The notes under the pieces: model-generated
Databases searched by the model: none
What the model was told of the DNA's origin: nothing
The model's input: only the letters and a program-made list of their open reading frames with translations
Translations under genes and position numbers: made by a program
Assembly (NCBI RefSeq): GCF_017875735.1
Contig: NZ_JAGGMZ010000001.1
Span: 1,550,001 to 1,614,000 of the forward strand
Direction: 5' to 3'
DNA: 64,000 bases
Origin: Arthrobacter sp. CAN_C5
GTDB lineage: Bacteria > Actinomycetota > Actinomycetes > Actinomycetales > Micrococcaceae
Shown: piece after piece, positions 35,788-44,588 of the stretch
Layout of the letters: each line of letters opens with the position of its first letter
Numbering within the stretch: position 1 is the first letter of the stretch

Positions 35788-36593
35788 AGGGCACCTCCGC
35801 CCGGCGCGCGCGACCGATGTGCCAGCCCCACTACCAGCACAGCGACCACCACGAGCACCAGGGACAGCGCGACGGCTGCATCGGGGTCGGTCTCGCGCTG
35901 CAGGTAGATCTCCAGGGGAAGGGTCCGGGTGACACCCTGCAGGCTGCCCGCAAAGGTCAGGGTGGCACCAAATTCACCCAGTGCCCGCGCGAAGGACAGC
36001 ACCATTCCGGAGATCAGCCCCGGCAGCACCAGGGGCAGAGTGATTCTCCGCAACACCGTTCCCGGGCGGGCTCCCAGCGTCGCAGCAACCGCTTCGTACC
36101 GGCTGCCGGCTGACCTGATGGCCCCCTCAAGGCTGAGCACCAGGAAGGGCAAGGCCACGAAGGTCTGGGCGATCACGACGGCGGTCGTCGAGAACGCGAT
36201 ACTGATCCCGAGCACCTCAAGGCTGGACCCCACCAGTCCCTGCCTGCCAAACGTGTAGAGCAACGCTATGCCGCCCACCACGGGCGGCAGGACCAGGGGC
36301 AACAGCACCAGCGCCCGCAGTACCTGCTGGCCGGGGAAGTCGGTGCGGGCGAGCACCAGTGCCATCGGTACACCAAACACGACGCACAGCCCCGTGGCGA
36401 TCACCGAGGTGCGCAGGCTCAGGCCGAGCGCCGCCACCGACGACTCCGAGGTCACCAGCTGCACGAACTGAGACCAGTTCACTTGCGCGATCATCGCCGC
36501 CAGGGGCAACAGCACCAACAGGGCACCGCCGGCAGCGAGGACAAACACCCACCGCGGGATTCCATGCCGGATTGCCCGGGTTCTGGTGCTCAC
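35784..36593 (-). CDS. modB: molybdate ABC transporter permease
   Basis: A 269-residue inner-membrane channel with about five or six helices. The EAA loop that contacts ModC is [20 protein letters not shown] and the Mod-type helices include [19 protein letters not shown]. It overlaps modA and modC by 4 bp each, so the three are co-translated. Confidence 0.92.
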   Translation of the reverse strand: MSTRTRAIRHGIPRWVFVLAAGGALLVLLPLAAMIAQVNWSQFVQLVTSESSVAALGLSLRTSVIATGLCVVFGVPMALVLARTDFPGQQVLRALVLLPLVLPPVVGGIALLYTFGRQGLVGSSLEVLGISIAFSTTAVVIAQTFVALPFLVLSLEGAIRSAGSRYEAVAATLGARPGTVLRRITLPLVLPGLISGMVLSFARALGEFGATLTFAGSLQGVTRTLPLEIYLQRETDPDAAVALSLVLVVVAVLVVGLAHRSRAPGGGAL

Positions 36594-37360
36594 GGCGCAC
36601 CGAATCCTGCGTCGGTGAGCAGCTGCTGGCCCGCCGGAGACGTCACGAGGTCAATGAAGCTTCGGGCGCGATCACTATTCCCACCCGCCACAGCCGCCAC
36701 CGGGTAGGTGGTGAGAGCGTCTGTCGCCTCCGGGAAGTCAATGCTCTCGACGCTGTTGCCGGCGGCCAGCACATCGGTGACATAGACCAGGCCCGCATCT
36801 GCTTCACCGGAGCGGACCTTGCCCAGTGTGTCGGTTACCGACGCTTCCTCGCTCACCGCGTTCACCGTCACTCCGGCTGCTTTCTGAGCCTCGACTGCAG
36901 CGGCCCCACACGGTACCTGCGGTGCGCAGAGGACCACCCTGGTGCCGGGGTCGGCCAGATCCTCGAAGCCGGTGATGCCTGCGGGGTTGCCCGCGGGTAC
37001 CGCGATGGTGAGGGTATTGGTGGCAAAGGGCACCGGTTGCCCGTCGATCAGCTCCTCGGTGGCTACCCGGTCCATCGTGAAGGTGTCTGCTGAGGCAAAC
37101 ACATCGGCGGGTGCACCGGCGGTCAGCTGGGTGGCCAGATCAGAGGACCCGGCAAAGCTGAAGGTGATGGTGGAACCCGGGTTCGCTGCCTCGTACTGCT
37201 CACCGAGCTTCGTAAAGGTGGTCTGCAGCGACGCGGCGGCGAACACGGTCAGGCCCTGGTCGGCATCCGCTGCCTCCGGAGAGTCGGCTGCGGTGCCGCA
37301 GGCGGCCAACCCCAGGACCGCCAACGAGCCAACGGCGACCATGCCGCGGGAATGCCACAT
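36590..37360 (-). CDS. modA: molybdate-binding lipoprotein
   Basis: Extracytoplasmic substrate-binding protein. A signal sequence ends in the lipobox LGLAAC, so Cys would be lipidated. Ligand-binding features are [46 protein letters not shown] and the Tyr-containing [11 protein letters not shown]. The start ATG 37360 is set by GGAAGG 10 bp upstream and lies one base past the stop of the regulator gene. A longer frame to 37390 overlaps that gene. Confidence 0.9.
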   Translation of the reverse strand: MWHSRGMVAVGSLAVLGLAACGTAADSPEAADADQGLTVFAAASLQTTFTKLGEQYEAANPGSTITFSFAGSSDLATQLTAGAPADVFASADTFTMDRVATEELIDGQPVPFATNTLTIAVPAGNPAGITGFEDLADPGTRVVLCAPQVPCGAAAVEAQKAAGVTVNAVSEEASVTDTLGKVRSGEADAGLVYVTDVLAAGNSVESIDFPEATDALTTYPVAAVAGGNSDRARSFIDLVTSPAGQQLLTDAGFGAP

Positions 37361-37361
37361 C

Positions 37362-37766
37362 TCAGATCTTCCTTCCGGGAGTCTCGACAATGACGGTGGT
37401 CGATTTCACCACCGCGACGGCTACCGAGCCCGGCTCCAGCGCCAACTCCTTGACGGCTTCAGCGCTCATCAGGGAGACCACCCGGTGGGGGCCGCACTGG
37501 AGTTCCACCTGGGCCATCACCCTGTCTGTCACCACCCGGGTCACCAGCCCCACAAACCGGTTCCGGGCTGAGCTCTCCATCCCCGATGGATCCTCGGGCA
37601 GGACAGCACGCTCCCGGGCCAGGTGGGCGAGCTCCAGGCCGTCAAGCATGGTGACGCCGGTTGAGGATTTGGTGCTGGTGAGGGTACCGTCTTCTGCCCA
37701 GCGCCGCACTGTGTCGGCGCTGACACCGAGGTAGTGCGCTGCGTCTTTGACCCGTATCTGCGACAT
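37362..37766 (-). CDS. MerR-like HTH plus TOBE/Mop domain protein, probable molybdate-responsive regulator
   Basis: 134 residues. The N-terminal helix-turn-helix IRVKDAAHYLGVSADTVRRW has an excisionase/MerR-type wing. The C-terminal TOBE domain (SARNRFVGLVTRVVTDRVMA, VVSLMSAEAVKELALEPGS) is the molybdate/tungstate-binding fold of ModE and Mop. It is translated just ahead of modA with a one-base gap. This is the common actinobacterial replacement for classical ModE, so molybdate-dependent control of this operon is likely. A start at 37820 is possible but lacks support. Confidence 0.82.
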   Translation of the reverse strand: MSQIRVKDAAHYLGVSADTVRRWAEDGTLTSTKSSTGVTMLDGLELAHLARERAVLPEDPSGMESSARNRFVGLVTRVVTDRVMAQVELQCGPHRVVSLMSAEAVKELALEPGSVAVAVVKSTTVIVETPGRKI

Positions 37767-37852
37767 AAAAGCCACTCTAGCCCAGCAGGTGCGTCTCCAG
37801 GCAGGAGTGTCCGCGAACAAGGCCTCGGTGAAGCCCTCGTCAGCCGGGGGCC

Positions 37853-37924
37853 GGTGCGAAGCCGGTGCGGGGTCGGTGCGAGGTCGGTGCGGGGCCGGAG
37901 CGCGGTGGGCGCGGGGCCGGTGCG
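37853..37924. repeat. 11-bp GC-rich tandem repeat, 6.5 units
   Basis: Six and a half degenerate units of GGTGCGGGGCC (first GGTGCGAAGCC at 37853). It fills the gap between the DUF3140 gene and the mod operon start, where the mod promoter is expected. Confidence 0.85.
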
Positions 37925-37926
37925 CT

Positions 37927-38271
37927 CTAGTCTTTCTTCAGTGGATCGTGTCCCCAGTTCATCAGGGAGTACCGCCACCGGGAGTGTTCAACGTCGGACG
38001 ACGGCTTCTGTGCCAGATGTCTGTGGACGTAGCCCACTACTTTGTGCATGTGCGCAATATCCTCCTCGCTGAGATCCGCTTTTCTGGTTCGCAGGATTTT
38101 CACAATCCGCCGGCCTGATTCGTGGCCCACCGACTCACCTCCGTTGCCCTTCTGGCCGACGGCCCGTGATTCTTCGGATTCGAGCCAGTCCTCCAGTGTG
38201 GAGGCCGTCAGGTTGACCGCCTTCTGCCAGTCTGGCCACACCGAGTCCAACGTGTCTTCGGAACCGCTCAT
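37927..38271 (-). CDS. DUF3140 family protein
   Basis: 114 residues closely following the DUF3140 pattern: LTASTLEDWLESEESRAVGQ, ESVGHESGRRIVKILRTRKA, MHKVVGYVHRHLAQKP, and the end RWRYSLMNWGHDPLKK. The family is widespread in actinobacteria and proteobacteria and has been thought DNA-binding, without proof. It is monocistronic. Confidence 0.85.
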   Translation of the reverse strand: MSGSEDTLDSVWPDWQKAVNLTASTLEDWLESEESRAVGQKGNGGESVGHESGRRIVKILRTRKADLSEEDIAHMHKVVGYVHRHLAQKPSSDVEHSRWRYSLMNWGHDPLKKD

Positions 38272-38448
38272 GGCTATCGCTCTCCTTCAGATTGGGGTGC
38301 ACCCAGGCATTTGGCGGGTCCTCATCGGCTGCGAGTGTCCCGGCAAAGCTAAGGCTGCTGATTGTTGGTGAGAACCTATCACGCGATCGGGACGCCGAAG
38401 TAGGTAGGGCCGTAAGGGTCATTCTCCGAGCGGGCGGCACAGCCGGTA

Positions 38449-39039
38449 CTAGATCCTGTTCGCGCAGACAGGCCGCAGGTGGGTGGCCGCCAGTGCTGCC
38501 GTTTCCTCGACAAACCGGGGCAGCCATCCCAGCAGCCCATGGTCGGGGGTCGAGGGGACCATGACCAGCTCCGCGTCCGAGCATTGACGAAGGTTGGTGA
38601 ACGCCCGCAGTGCGTGATAATCGGAGGTCACCACCAGGACAGCGTCCCAGTCCCGGTCGGCTGCGAGTCGGGCGACTGCGCGTGCTTCTCCCCGGGTGGT
38701 GAGGGGGGAGGGTTCAAAACACACCCGCGAAGCGTGTGCCGGTCTCTTGCAGAGCCGGTCGGCGTCGACGTTCCCGGGGGTGTCTGTCCGGGAGATGGCA
38801 AGGATCGGTGCGTGCCCTGCCGCCACCAACTCCTCAGCGAGGGGGAGCCGCTCCGAGCTGTCGCCCCCCAGGACCACCACCGCATCGGCGTTGACTCCAG
38901 CCACATAGTCCGGGCCGAACACCGGTGGGTTGATGAACAGGGAATAGCAGGCGAGCAGCCAGATGCAGGTCAACGCCACCAGGGCCGCCGTCGACCGTTG
39001 CAGCCATCGCCACAGCACTCGGGTCGGGGGGATTCTCAC
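38449..39039 (-). CDS. YdcF/SanA-like (DUF218) membrane-anchored protein
   Basis: One N-terminal membrane helix (STAALVALTCIWLLACYSLF) followed by an extracytoplasmic DUF218 domain: ADAVVVLGGDSSERLPLAEE, STTRGEAR-like (SPLTTRGEARAVARLA) and LVVTSDYHALRAF. DUF218 proteins include ElyC/SanA, linked to envelope integrity. GTG 39039 is chosen because AAGG lies ~8 bp upstream and the helix then sits near the N-terminus; an ATG at 39141 would add 34 residues. Confidence 0.78.
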   Translation of the reverse strand: MRIPPTRVLWRWLQRSTAALVALTCIWLLACYSLFINPPVFGPDYVAGVNADAVVVLGGDSSERLPLAEELVAAGHAPILAISRTDTPGNVDADRLCKRPAHASRVCFEPSPLTTRGEARAVARLAADRDWDAVLVVTSDYHALRAFTNLRQCSDAELVMVPSTPDHGLLGWLPRFVEETAALAATHLRPVCANRI

Positions 39040-39221
39040 CGGGTCAACCTTACGGGCAGGCCACCAGCTGGGGCCGTAACCGCCCGCAAAGCGTCCGCAC
39101 AGACCGGACCACACCCGCGTGGCGCGTTTGGCTCTGCCCATAATCCGTGGTGAGGTGGGGCGTGAGCGGCACTAGCCGCCGTCGTCGGCGGCTGTTGCTT
39201 GCCGAACCCTCCGGCTCTGGT

Positions 39222-39251
39222 TTGAGCCGGGCGGGCTAATCAGGCTAAGAT
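39222..39251 (+). promoter_or_regulatory. probable promoter of yceD-rpmF-rnc-mutM
   Basis: TTGAGC (-35) and TAAGAT (-10) with 18 bp between, 33 bp ahead of the likely yceD start. Both fit the housekeeping sigma consensus reasonably well. Confidence 0.55.
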
Positions 39252-39284
39252 GATACGTCGGTCATATGTTCTACAGGAGTTCCC

Positions 39285-39875
39285 ATTAAGAGCGATCTCA
39301 GTTCGCCTTTGATTTTCAACGTCAAGGACCTCGGGCGCAGCCCGGGCAGCATGCGAACAATCGAAGAACATGTACCCGCACCAAAGGATTTCGGTGTGGT
39401 TCTCATCGGTGTTCAGGAAGGTTCCCCCGTGGAACTGGATCTGAGACTGGAGGCTGTGCACGAGGGAATTCTGGTATCAGGTACCGCAGACGTCGAGATC
39501 GTGGGCGAATGTGGCCGGTGCCTGGATCCCATCAAGTACAGCAGCAGCGTCGATGTGCAGGAGCTTTTCTACTACGACGACGTCGAGTTGTCCGAGGGAG
39601 AAGAACCTGTTGAAGAGCACCGGGTTGATCGGGATTCAATTGATCTTGAGCCGGTGCTTCGGGACGCAGTGGTAACGTCACTGCCGTTCCAGCCGGTGTG
39701 CCGGGAGGACTGTGAGGGTCTGTGCTCTGAATGTGGAGCCCGCCTCGCGGATGACCCCGATCATCAGCACGAAATTTTGGATCCCCGCTGGGCGGCCCTT
39801 ACCGGGCTGACCAGCACTGCAGCGTCAAGCGACGTGGCAGCAAGTACAGAGTCTGTCGAGAGAGAAGAGAGTTAG
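39285..39875 (+). CDS. yceD: YceD/DUF177 protein (23S rRNA accumulation protein)
   Basis: About 196 residues: [17 protein letters not shown], a middle [19 protein letters not shown], and CGRCLDPI plus [16 protein letters not shown], the Cys pairs typical of DUF177. YceD is conserved upstream of rpmF and needed for normal 23S rRNA levels in several species. The only in-frame start with a good ribosome-binding site (AGGAG, 5 bp) is ATT at 39285. A TTG at 39309 lacks a Shine-Dalgarno and would remove eight residues of the conserved N-terminus. No ATG or GTG exists after the upstream in-frame stop. Confidence 0.85.
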   Translation: MKSDLSSPLIFNVKDLGRSPGSMRTIEEHVPAPKDFGVVLIGVQEGSPVELDLRLEAVHEGILVSGTADVEIVGECGRCLDPIKYSSSVDVQELFYYDDVELSEGEEPVEEHRVDRDSIDLEPVLRDAVVTSLPFQPVCREDCEGLCSECGARLADDPDHQHEILDPRWAALTGLTSTAASSDVAASTESVEREES

Positions 39876-39877
39876 TC

Positions 39878-40081
39878 GTGGCTGTTCCTAAGCGGAAAAT
39901 GTCCCGCTCGAATACCCGTGCACGTCGGTCCCAGTGGAAGGCAACTGCCCCCAAACTGGTGAAGACCGTGGAGAACGGCCGCGTTACCTACAGCCTGGCT
40001 CACCAGGCCAAGGTAGTCACCGACTCCGCCGGCACTGCACTGTTCCTTGAGTACAAGGGACGCAAGGTAGCCGACGTCTAA
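39878..40081 (+). CDS. rpmF: 50S ribosomal protein L32
   Basis: 67 residues with the bL32 start [20 protein letters not shown] and [13 protein letters not shown] start two bases after the yceD stop, so the pair is a translational unit. The Cys zinc site found in some L32 versions is absent, so this is the zinc-independent form. Confidence 0.95.
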   Translation: MAVPKRKMSRSNTRARRSQWKATAPKLVKTVENGRVTYSLAHQAKVVTDSAGTALFLEYKGRKVADV

Positions 40082-40144
40082 CGACCGCTGTGTGCCCGGC
40101 ATCGCCGGTGCCTGCAGCGTTCTTATGCGAGTGCGTAAGTAGAC

Positions 40145-40981
40145 GTGGCTAATACTGAAGACCTTTTGAAGCGTCTCGGTGTCTCAATTGACGCCGGGAC
40201 GCTTCGTCTTGCCCTGACGCACCGCTCCTTCGCCTATGAGCATGGCGGTATCCCCACCAACGAACGCCTCGAATTCCTTGGTGATTCGGTGTTGGGGCTG
40301 GCGGTCACCGACGCGCTGTACCGGGACAACCCCGAGCTGTCGGAGGGTGACCTCGCCAAACGGCGCTCCGCGGTCGTCAGCACCCGTGCCCTGGCCGGGA
40401 TTGCCCGCGACCTGGAGCTGGGCCAGCATGTCCTGCTGGGCCAGGGCGAGAAGCTGACCAACGGGCGGAACAAGGCATCGATTCTCGCTGACACGATGGA
40501 AGCCGTCATTGGCGCGACCTACCTCAGCAACGGGATCGAAATAGCCCGGGCCATGGTGATGCGCCTGGTGGGTCCCCTGTTGGGAAGCGCTGCCGCCATG
40601 GGCGCCGGCACCGACTGGAAGACCAATATCCAGGAGATCGCCGCTGCGCGCCGCCTGGGCACCATCGACTACAAGGTCACCGGATTCGGCCCCGACCACG
40701 CCCGCACCTTCGAAGCACTCCTCACGGTCGGAGGCAAGCCCTATGGCTCCGGATCGGGTCCTTCCAAGAAGGAAGCCGAACAGGAGGCTGCTGCAGCCTC
40801 CTGGAAGATGCTCCGGGTTATCGCCGCTGAACCCAAAACAGCGGCCCAGACGGTAGTGGTCCCGGTTGATGTGGCCACCGTCGATCACGACGGGATTCAC
40901 CCTGACGGCGCTGACACCGTTCCCGACCCTGTCATCAGCCTGTCCGATCCGGCATCCGCCGCATCCGCCGCATCGGCGTAA
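40145..40981 (+). CDS. rnc: ribonuclease III
   Basis: Cleaves double-stranded RNA in rRNA and mRNA processing. 278 residues with the RNase III signature NERLEFLGDSVLGLAV (residues 39-54) and the second metal-site region ADTMEAVIGATYLSNG. The dsRNA-binding domain spans about 158-225 and ends GSGPSKKEAEQEAAAASWKM. A C-terminal tail ending in SAASAASA from a 9-bp repeat makes it longer than the usual ~230. It is followed 9 bp later by mutM. Confidence 0.95.
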   Translation: MANTEDLLKRLGVSIDAGTLRLALTHRSFAYEHGGIPTNERLEFLGDSVLGLAVTDALYRDNPELSEGDLAKRRSAVVSTRALAGIARDLELGQHVLLGQGEKLTNGRNKASILADTMEAVIGATYLSNGIEIARAMVMRLVGPLLGSAAAMGAGTDWKTNIQEIAAARRLGTIDYKVTGFGPDHARTFEALLTVGGKPYGSGSGPSKKEAEQEAAAASWKMLRVIAAEPKTAAQTVVVPVDVATVDHDGIHPDGADTVPDPVISLSDPASAASAASA

Positions 40982-40990
40982 GCGCACCCC

Positions 40991-42010
40991 ATGCCAGAGC
41001 TTCCCGAGGTCGAGGTGGTGCGCCGTGGCCTCGCGCGCTGGGTCCTGGGACGCACCATTGACGACGTCGACATCCTCGACCCGCGGTCGATCCGCCGCCA
41101 CGCCCTCGGCGGCGAGGACTTCACCGGCAATCTGGTGGGCGCCCGGGTCCTGGACGTAGTCCGCCGGGGCAAGTTCCTCTGGCTCCCGCTGGCAGCTACC
41201 GCAAAGCCGTCAGACACTGCAGCTAGTTCAGACGCCGCAGCGAAATCCGACACAGACACTGCAGGACCGCCTGTTGCACTGATGGCGCATCTGGGGATGA
41301 GCGGGCAACTGCTCGTCCAGGACGCCGAAGCACCCGAGGAAAAGCATCTCCGGGTCCGGCTCACACTGTCCGCCGTATCCACTGCCGACGCCGGACCGCT
41401 CCCGAGGGAACTCCGGTTCGTCGACCAACGCATCTTCGGTGGCCTCTTCGTGACGTCGATGATTCCCACCGCCGACGGTCACGCCGGAGGCCTCGGCGAA
41501 AGCCCGCTGCCACTAATCCCCGTCGAGGCGGCCCACATTGCACGAGACCCGCTGGACCCGGCGTTCTCCTTTGCCGACTTCTATGCGAAGTTGCGCCGGC
41601 GCAGGACGGGCATCAAGCGGGCACTCCTCGATCAGTCACTGGTCTCCGGTATCGGCAATATCTACGCCGATGAGGCGCTCTGGGCTGCCCGCGTGCACTA
41701 TGCACGACCCACCGAAACGATGCGACGGGGCGATGCGCTCCGACTGATCGATGCCTGCCGCGACGTCATGCTGCGCGCACTGGACGCCGGCGGCACCAGC
41801 TTCGACTCCCTGTACGTCAACGTCAACGGGACCTCAGGGTATTTCGCGCGTTCCCTCAACGCCTACGGCAGGGAGGGCGAACCGTGTACCCGCTGTGCCG
41901 CCGACCCGGGATTCCACGGTAGCTCCCTGATTCGCCGTGAAATGTTCATGAACCGGTCCTCGTTCAGCTGCCCCCGCTGCCAACCAAAGCCCCGCAACGG
42001 GCGCTGGTAA
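40991..42010 (+). CDS. mutM: formamidopyrimidine-DNA glycosylase
   Basis: Removes 8-oxoguanine and cuts the abasic site. N-terminal [14 protein letters not shown] gives the catalytic Pro2/Glu3 after Met removal, the conserved Lys lies in VRRGKFLW, helix-two-turns-helix is [13 protein letters not shown], and the C-terminal zinc finger uses CTRC and CPRC. The protein is 339 residues, ~50 more than usual. Residues ~68-94 are an Ala/Ser/Asp/Lys low-complexity insert ([20 protein letters not shown]) between two core strands of the N-terminal domain. All catalytic residues are intact. Confidence 0.95.
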   Translation: MPELPEVEVVRRGLARWVLGRTIDDVDILDPRSIRRHALGGEDFTGNLVGARVLDVVRRGKFLWLPLAATAKPSDTAASSDAAAKSDTDTAGPPVALMAHLGMSGQLLVQDAEAPEEKHLRVRLTLSAVSTADAGPLPRELRFVDQRIFGGLFVTSMIPTADGHAGGLGESPLPLIPVEAAHIARDPLDPAFSFADFYAKLRRRRTGIKRALLDQSLVSGIGNIYADEALWAARVHYARPTETMRRGDALRLIDACRDVMLRALDAGGTSFDSLYVNVNGTSGYFARSLNAYGREGEPCTRCAADPGFHGSSLIRREMFMNRSSFSCPRCQPKPRNGRW

Positions 42011-42234
42011 GAGCTTCTCCGGCCAGGCAGTATTACGGTTTTTGTGTAACGCCGCGGGCGCCGACTAGTTCTCCACACCGGGGCCTTGCCCACATACCGG
42101 GGGAGAAGCCGCCGCGGGCGTCGACCGTGCGGGACCATCATGCAATGGAAACCTTCCCAGCGCCCGAGCATGGTTCATCACCCCGACGCGAGTTACCGAA
42201 TCGCTACCCATCACAGCGCCGCCGTGATACAAAT

Positions 42235-42264
42235 GTGACAAAACTGGACGACCCTAGGTACAGT
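42235..42264 (+). promoter_or_regulatory. probable promoter upstream of the c-di-AMP riboswitch
   Basis: GTGACA (-35) and TACAGT (-10) with an 18-bp spacer, just ahead of the aptamer. Confidence 0.5.
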
Positions 42265-42267
42265 GGT

Positions 42268-42474
42268 CAGCGCGCAGGGTTCCGTTCAACTCAGCGTCCT
42301 CCCGACAGATTGCCCAATTCTGCCGATGTCGTGAGGTCCGTCCGCACACATCCGGCAGAAGCGGAGGAACCAATAGTGGCCGTCGATCGACGGCCTTGGG
42401 GTGAAGACTCGATTTCGAGTCCGGGTGGCTCCCATCCGAATCCGACAGCTAACTTCGTAGGCATCGGGAGAGGC
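42268..42474 (+). promoter_or_regulatory. c-di-AMP riboswitch (ydaO/yuaA class)
   Basis: About 205 nt between promoter and the NlpC/P60 start. It has the class landmarks: CGCAGGGTTCCG near the 5' end paired with GGAGGAACC further on, GGGGTGAAGAC, GGGTGGCTCCCATCCGAAT-CC, and the hallmark 3' segment CAGCTAACTTCGTAGGC at 42446-42462. In actinobacteria this riboswitch commonly precedes cell-wall hydrolase genes and turns them down when c-di-AMP is high. The stop-rich sequence and its location directly before the ATG support a leader RNA. Confidence 0.85.
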
Positions 42475-42480
42475 AAGATC

Positions 42481-43350
42481 ATGTCCAAGAACCACATCGC
42501 GCGTCACCGCGCAACCCCACCGAGCGCGCTCAAGACCGTTTCCAAAGCGGTCAGCTCACACGCTGGCGCCGTCGGCCGTCCAGCCGCTGTGCTTGTCGCC
42601 GCATCGGGTCTCATGCTCAGTGCCGGACTCCCGGCCAACGCAGCCGGTGAAATCACCGTCCAGCCAGCCGCCTCGGCGCCAGCCGTCCAGAGCGCTGGAT
42701 CAGCAACCTACACCGTTCAGGCCGGGGACACCCTCGGAAACATCGCTGCAGCCCAGGGTGTCAGCCTTGAGTCGCTGTTCGCCCTGAACGGCCTCAGCTA
42801 CGACTCGGTCATCTTCCCGGGTGACGTTATTTCCCTTTCGGGCGGCGCCACCCAGGCCACCCAGGTAGCAGCACCAGCACCCGCTGCGGCACCAGCCGCC
42901 GCGGTGACCGTTGCCGCGCCGGCTCCGGCCGCTCCAGCCGAGACCAGCACCCTGGGCATCACCACCGCCTCTGAAGCCATCACCCCGATGGCAGCAGCCT
43001 CCACCGGTGGACAGGCATCCAGCTCGGGCATCGTTGGCACCGCGCTGTCGATGGTCGGCTCGGGCTACGTCTACGGTGGCACCACCCCGGGCGCCTGGGA
43101 CTGCTCAGGCTTCACGCAGTGGGTCTTCGCCCAGCACGGCATCGACCTTCCCCGCACCAGCCAGGCACAGATGGCTGCCTCAGCCCGCACCAGCAACCCG
43201 CAGCCAGGTGACCTCGTCATCCAGAACGGCGGCGGACACGTCGGCATCTACATTGGTGACGGCCAGATGGTCAGCGCGCTGAACCCTAGCCAGGGCACCC
43301 TGGTCCACGCGGTCGACGCAATGCCTGTCGTTGGGTACTACACTCCCTAA
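42481..43350 (+). CDS. secreted LysM - NlpC/P60 peptidoglycan endopeptidase
   Basis: 289 residues. The start is ATG 42481 (MSKNHIARHRATPPSALKTV), just after the riboswitch. A signal peptide ends near LPANAA. One LysM domain (ATYTVQAGDTLGNIAAAQGV) binds peptidoglycan and is followed by an Ala/Pro linker. The NlpC/P60 peptidase has catalytic Cys in AWDCSGFTQWVF and catalytic His in GGGHVGIYIGDGQM. It cuts stem-peptide bonds in wall turnover or daughter-cell separation. It has its own promoter and a terminator after the stop. Confidence 0.93.
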   Translation: MSKNHIARHRATPPSALKTVSKAVSSHAGAVGRPAAVLVAASGLMLSAGLPANAAGEITVQPAASAPAVQSAGSATYTVQAGDTLGNIAAAQGVSLESLFALNGLSYDSVIFPGDVISLSGGATQATQVAAPAPAAAPAAAVTVAAPAPAAPAETSTLGITTASEAITPMAAASTGGQASSSGIVGTALSMVGSGYVYGGTTPGAWDCSGFTQWVFAQHGIDLPRTSQAQMAASARTSNPQPGDLVIQNGGGHVGIYIGDGQMVSALNPSQGTLVHAVDAMPVVGYYTP

Positions 43351-43436
43351 GTGTCTGACGGGGGGCTCGTAGGCGGAATGCCGTCAGGCTGGAAGCCGTC
43401 CCCGCAGACAACCTGAGGAGATCGGGCACAACCAAC

Positions 43437-43470
43437 GAATGCGCCATCGGAGAATTCCGGTGGCGCATTC
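43437..43470. terminator. Rho-independent terminator of the NlpC/P60 gene
   Basis: GAATGCGCCA / TGGCGCATTC (10 bp) continued by an inner CGGA / TCCG stem with a GAAT loop, followed by TTGTGT. About 87 bp past the stop; it may also act for oleD from the other side. Confidence 0.8.
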
Positions 43471-43513
43471 TTGTGTCCGCTTTTCTTTGCGCCCGTATGA
43501 GCGTTTTCACTGA

Positions 43514-43529
43514 CTGTGAATTTTCACAG
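43514..43529. promoter_or_regulatory. palindrome CTGTGAATTTTCACAG
   Basis: Perfect 7-bp arms around TT, 88 bp past the oleD stop and 44 bp past the NlpC terminator, between convergent genes. It could be a protein-binding site or a small hairpin; no target gene starts nearby, so its role is unclear. Confidence 0.35.
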
Positions 43530-43616
43530 ACTCGTATATTCACCGACGTCTGGTCCCGGTGCCTATGGCCCACTATTCAGCGGGCAGAGGATATTCGGTG
43601 TGGAGAGGACTCCTGG

Positions 43617-44588
43617 CTACAGCTGCCGGTAGTGCTCCGAGAGCCTGGCCAGGCCCTCATCGAGTGACACGCCGGGCTTCCAGCCCAGCAGGTCGCGGGT
43701 ACGCCGCTGATCGAACCAGTGGGCGGTGGAGAGTTGCTCCGCCAGGAACCGGGTCATCGGTGGTTCCGCATCGGCCCCGCTGCGCTGCCACACGAACTCA
43801 ACCAGCGACCCCGCACCACGTGCCACCCTTCCGGGAACGCTCCACCGCGGCGGGCGAACCCCACCCGCCCGGCAGATGCCCGCGATCAGTTCGCCGATGG
43901 GCCGGGGCTCTCCGTTGGTAACCACGACCGCCAACCCCGCTACCCGGTCCATCCGGCCGAGGGCAGCGGCGATCGCCTCGGCGGCGTTATCCACGTAGGT
44001 GGTGTCAACCAGTGCGGTGCCAGCGTCCAGGACGGGGAGACGCCCAGCTCGCGCCCGCTGCAACACCCGCTCCACCAGTTGGGTGTCGCCTGGACCCCAC
44101 ACAATGTGTGGCCTGACTGCCGCAACGCGGAAGCTGTCGCTGTTGGCCTGCAACGCGATGATTTCGGCGCGGGCCTTTGTCTGGGCGTAGTGACCCAACA
44201 CCTTCTCGGGCGTGGCGTCAGTGGCAGCCTGCCCCACGATCGACGTACCCACGTGCGCCACCGAGGGGGAGGAGATGAACACGAAATCCAGCACCCCGGC
44301 GGTGCGCGCCGCAGCCAGCAGGCACCGGGTGCCCTCCACATTGACTGCTTCGAAGTCAGCTGCCGCTCCGGCGAACGAGACCTTGGCCGCCAGATGCACC
44401 ACAGCATCCATGCCCAGCACCGCCCGCTGGACGGCAGCCGGATCGGTGATTGATCCCAGGCTGTCCTCGATGCCGCTCAGCCCGGCTGGACGCCGCTGAA
44501 ACGTGCGCACCTCGTGGCCCTGGTCCCGCAGAACCTCGGCAGTCACCCGGCCCAGCATCCCGCTGGCACCGGTGACCAGGACCCTCAC
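43617..44588 (-). CDS. oleD: OleD-type NAD(P)-dependent 2-alkyl-3-ketoacid reductase
   Basis: Short-chain dehydrogenase/3-beta-HSD family, 323 residues. NAD(P)-binding VRVLVTGASGMLGRVTAEVL is at the N-terminus, and the active-site YxxxK in HYAQTKARAEII. The reductase turns OleA's beta-keto acid into the beta-hydroxy acid. The start GTG 44588 overlaps the oleBC stop by 4 bp (GTGA) and is preferred over 44630. Operon order oleA-oleBC-oleD fixes the assignment. Confidence 0.88.
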   Translation of the reverse strand: MRVLVTGASGMLGRVTAEVLRDQGHEVRTFQRRPAGLSGIEDSLGSITDPAAVQRAVLGMDAVVHLAAKVSFAGAAADFEAVNVEGTRCLLAAARTAGVLDFVFISSPSVAHVGTSIVGQAATDATPEKVLGHYAQTKARAEIIALQANSDSFRVAAVRPHIVWGPGDTQLVERVLQRARAGRLPVLDAGTALVDTTYVDNAAEAIAAALGRMDRVAGLAVVVTNGEPRPIGELIAGICRAGGVRPPRWSVPGRVARGAGSLVEFVWQRSGADAEPPMTRFLAEQLSTAHWFDQRRTRDLLGWKPGVSLDEGLARLSEHYRQL

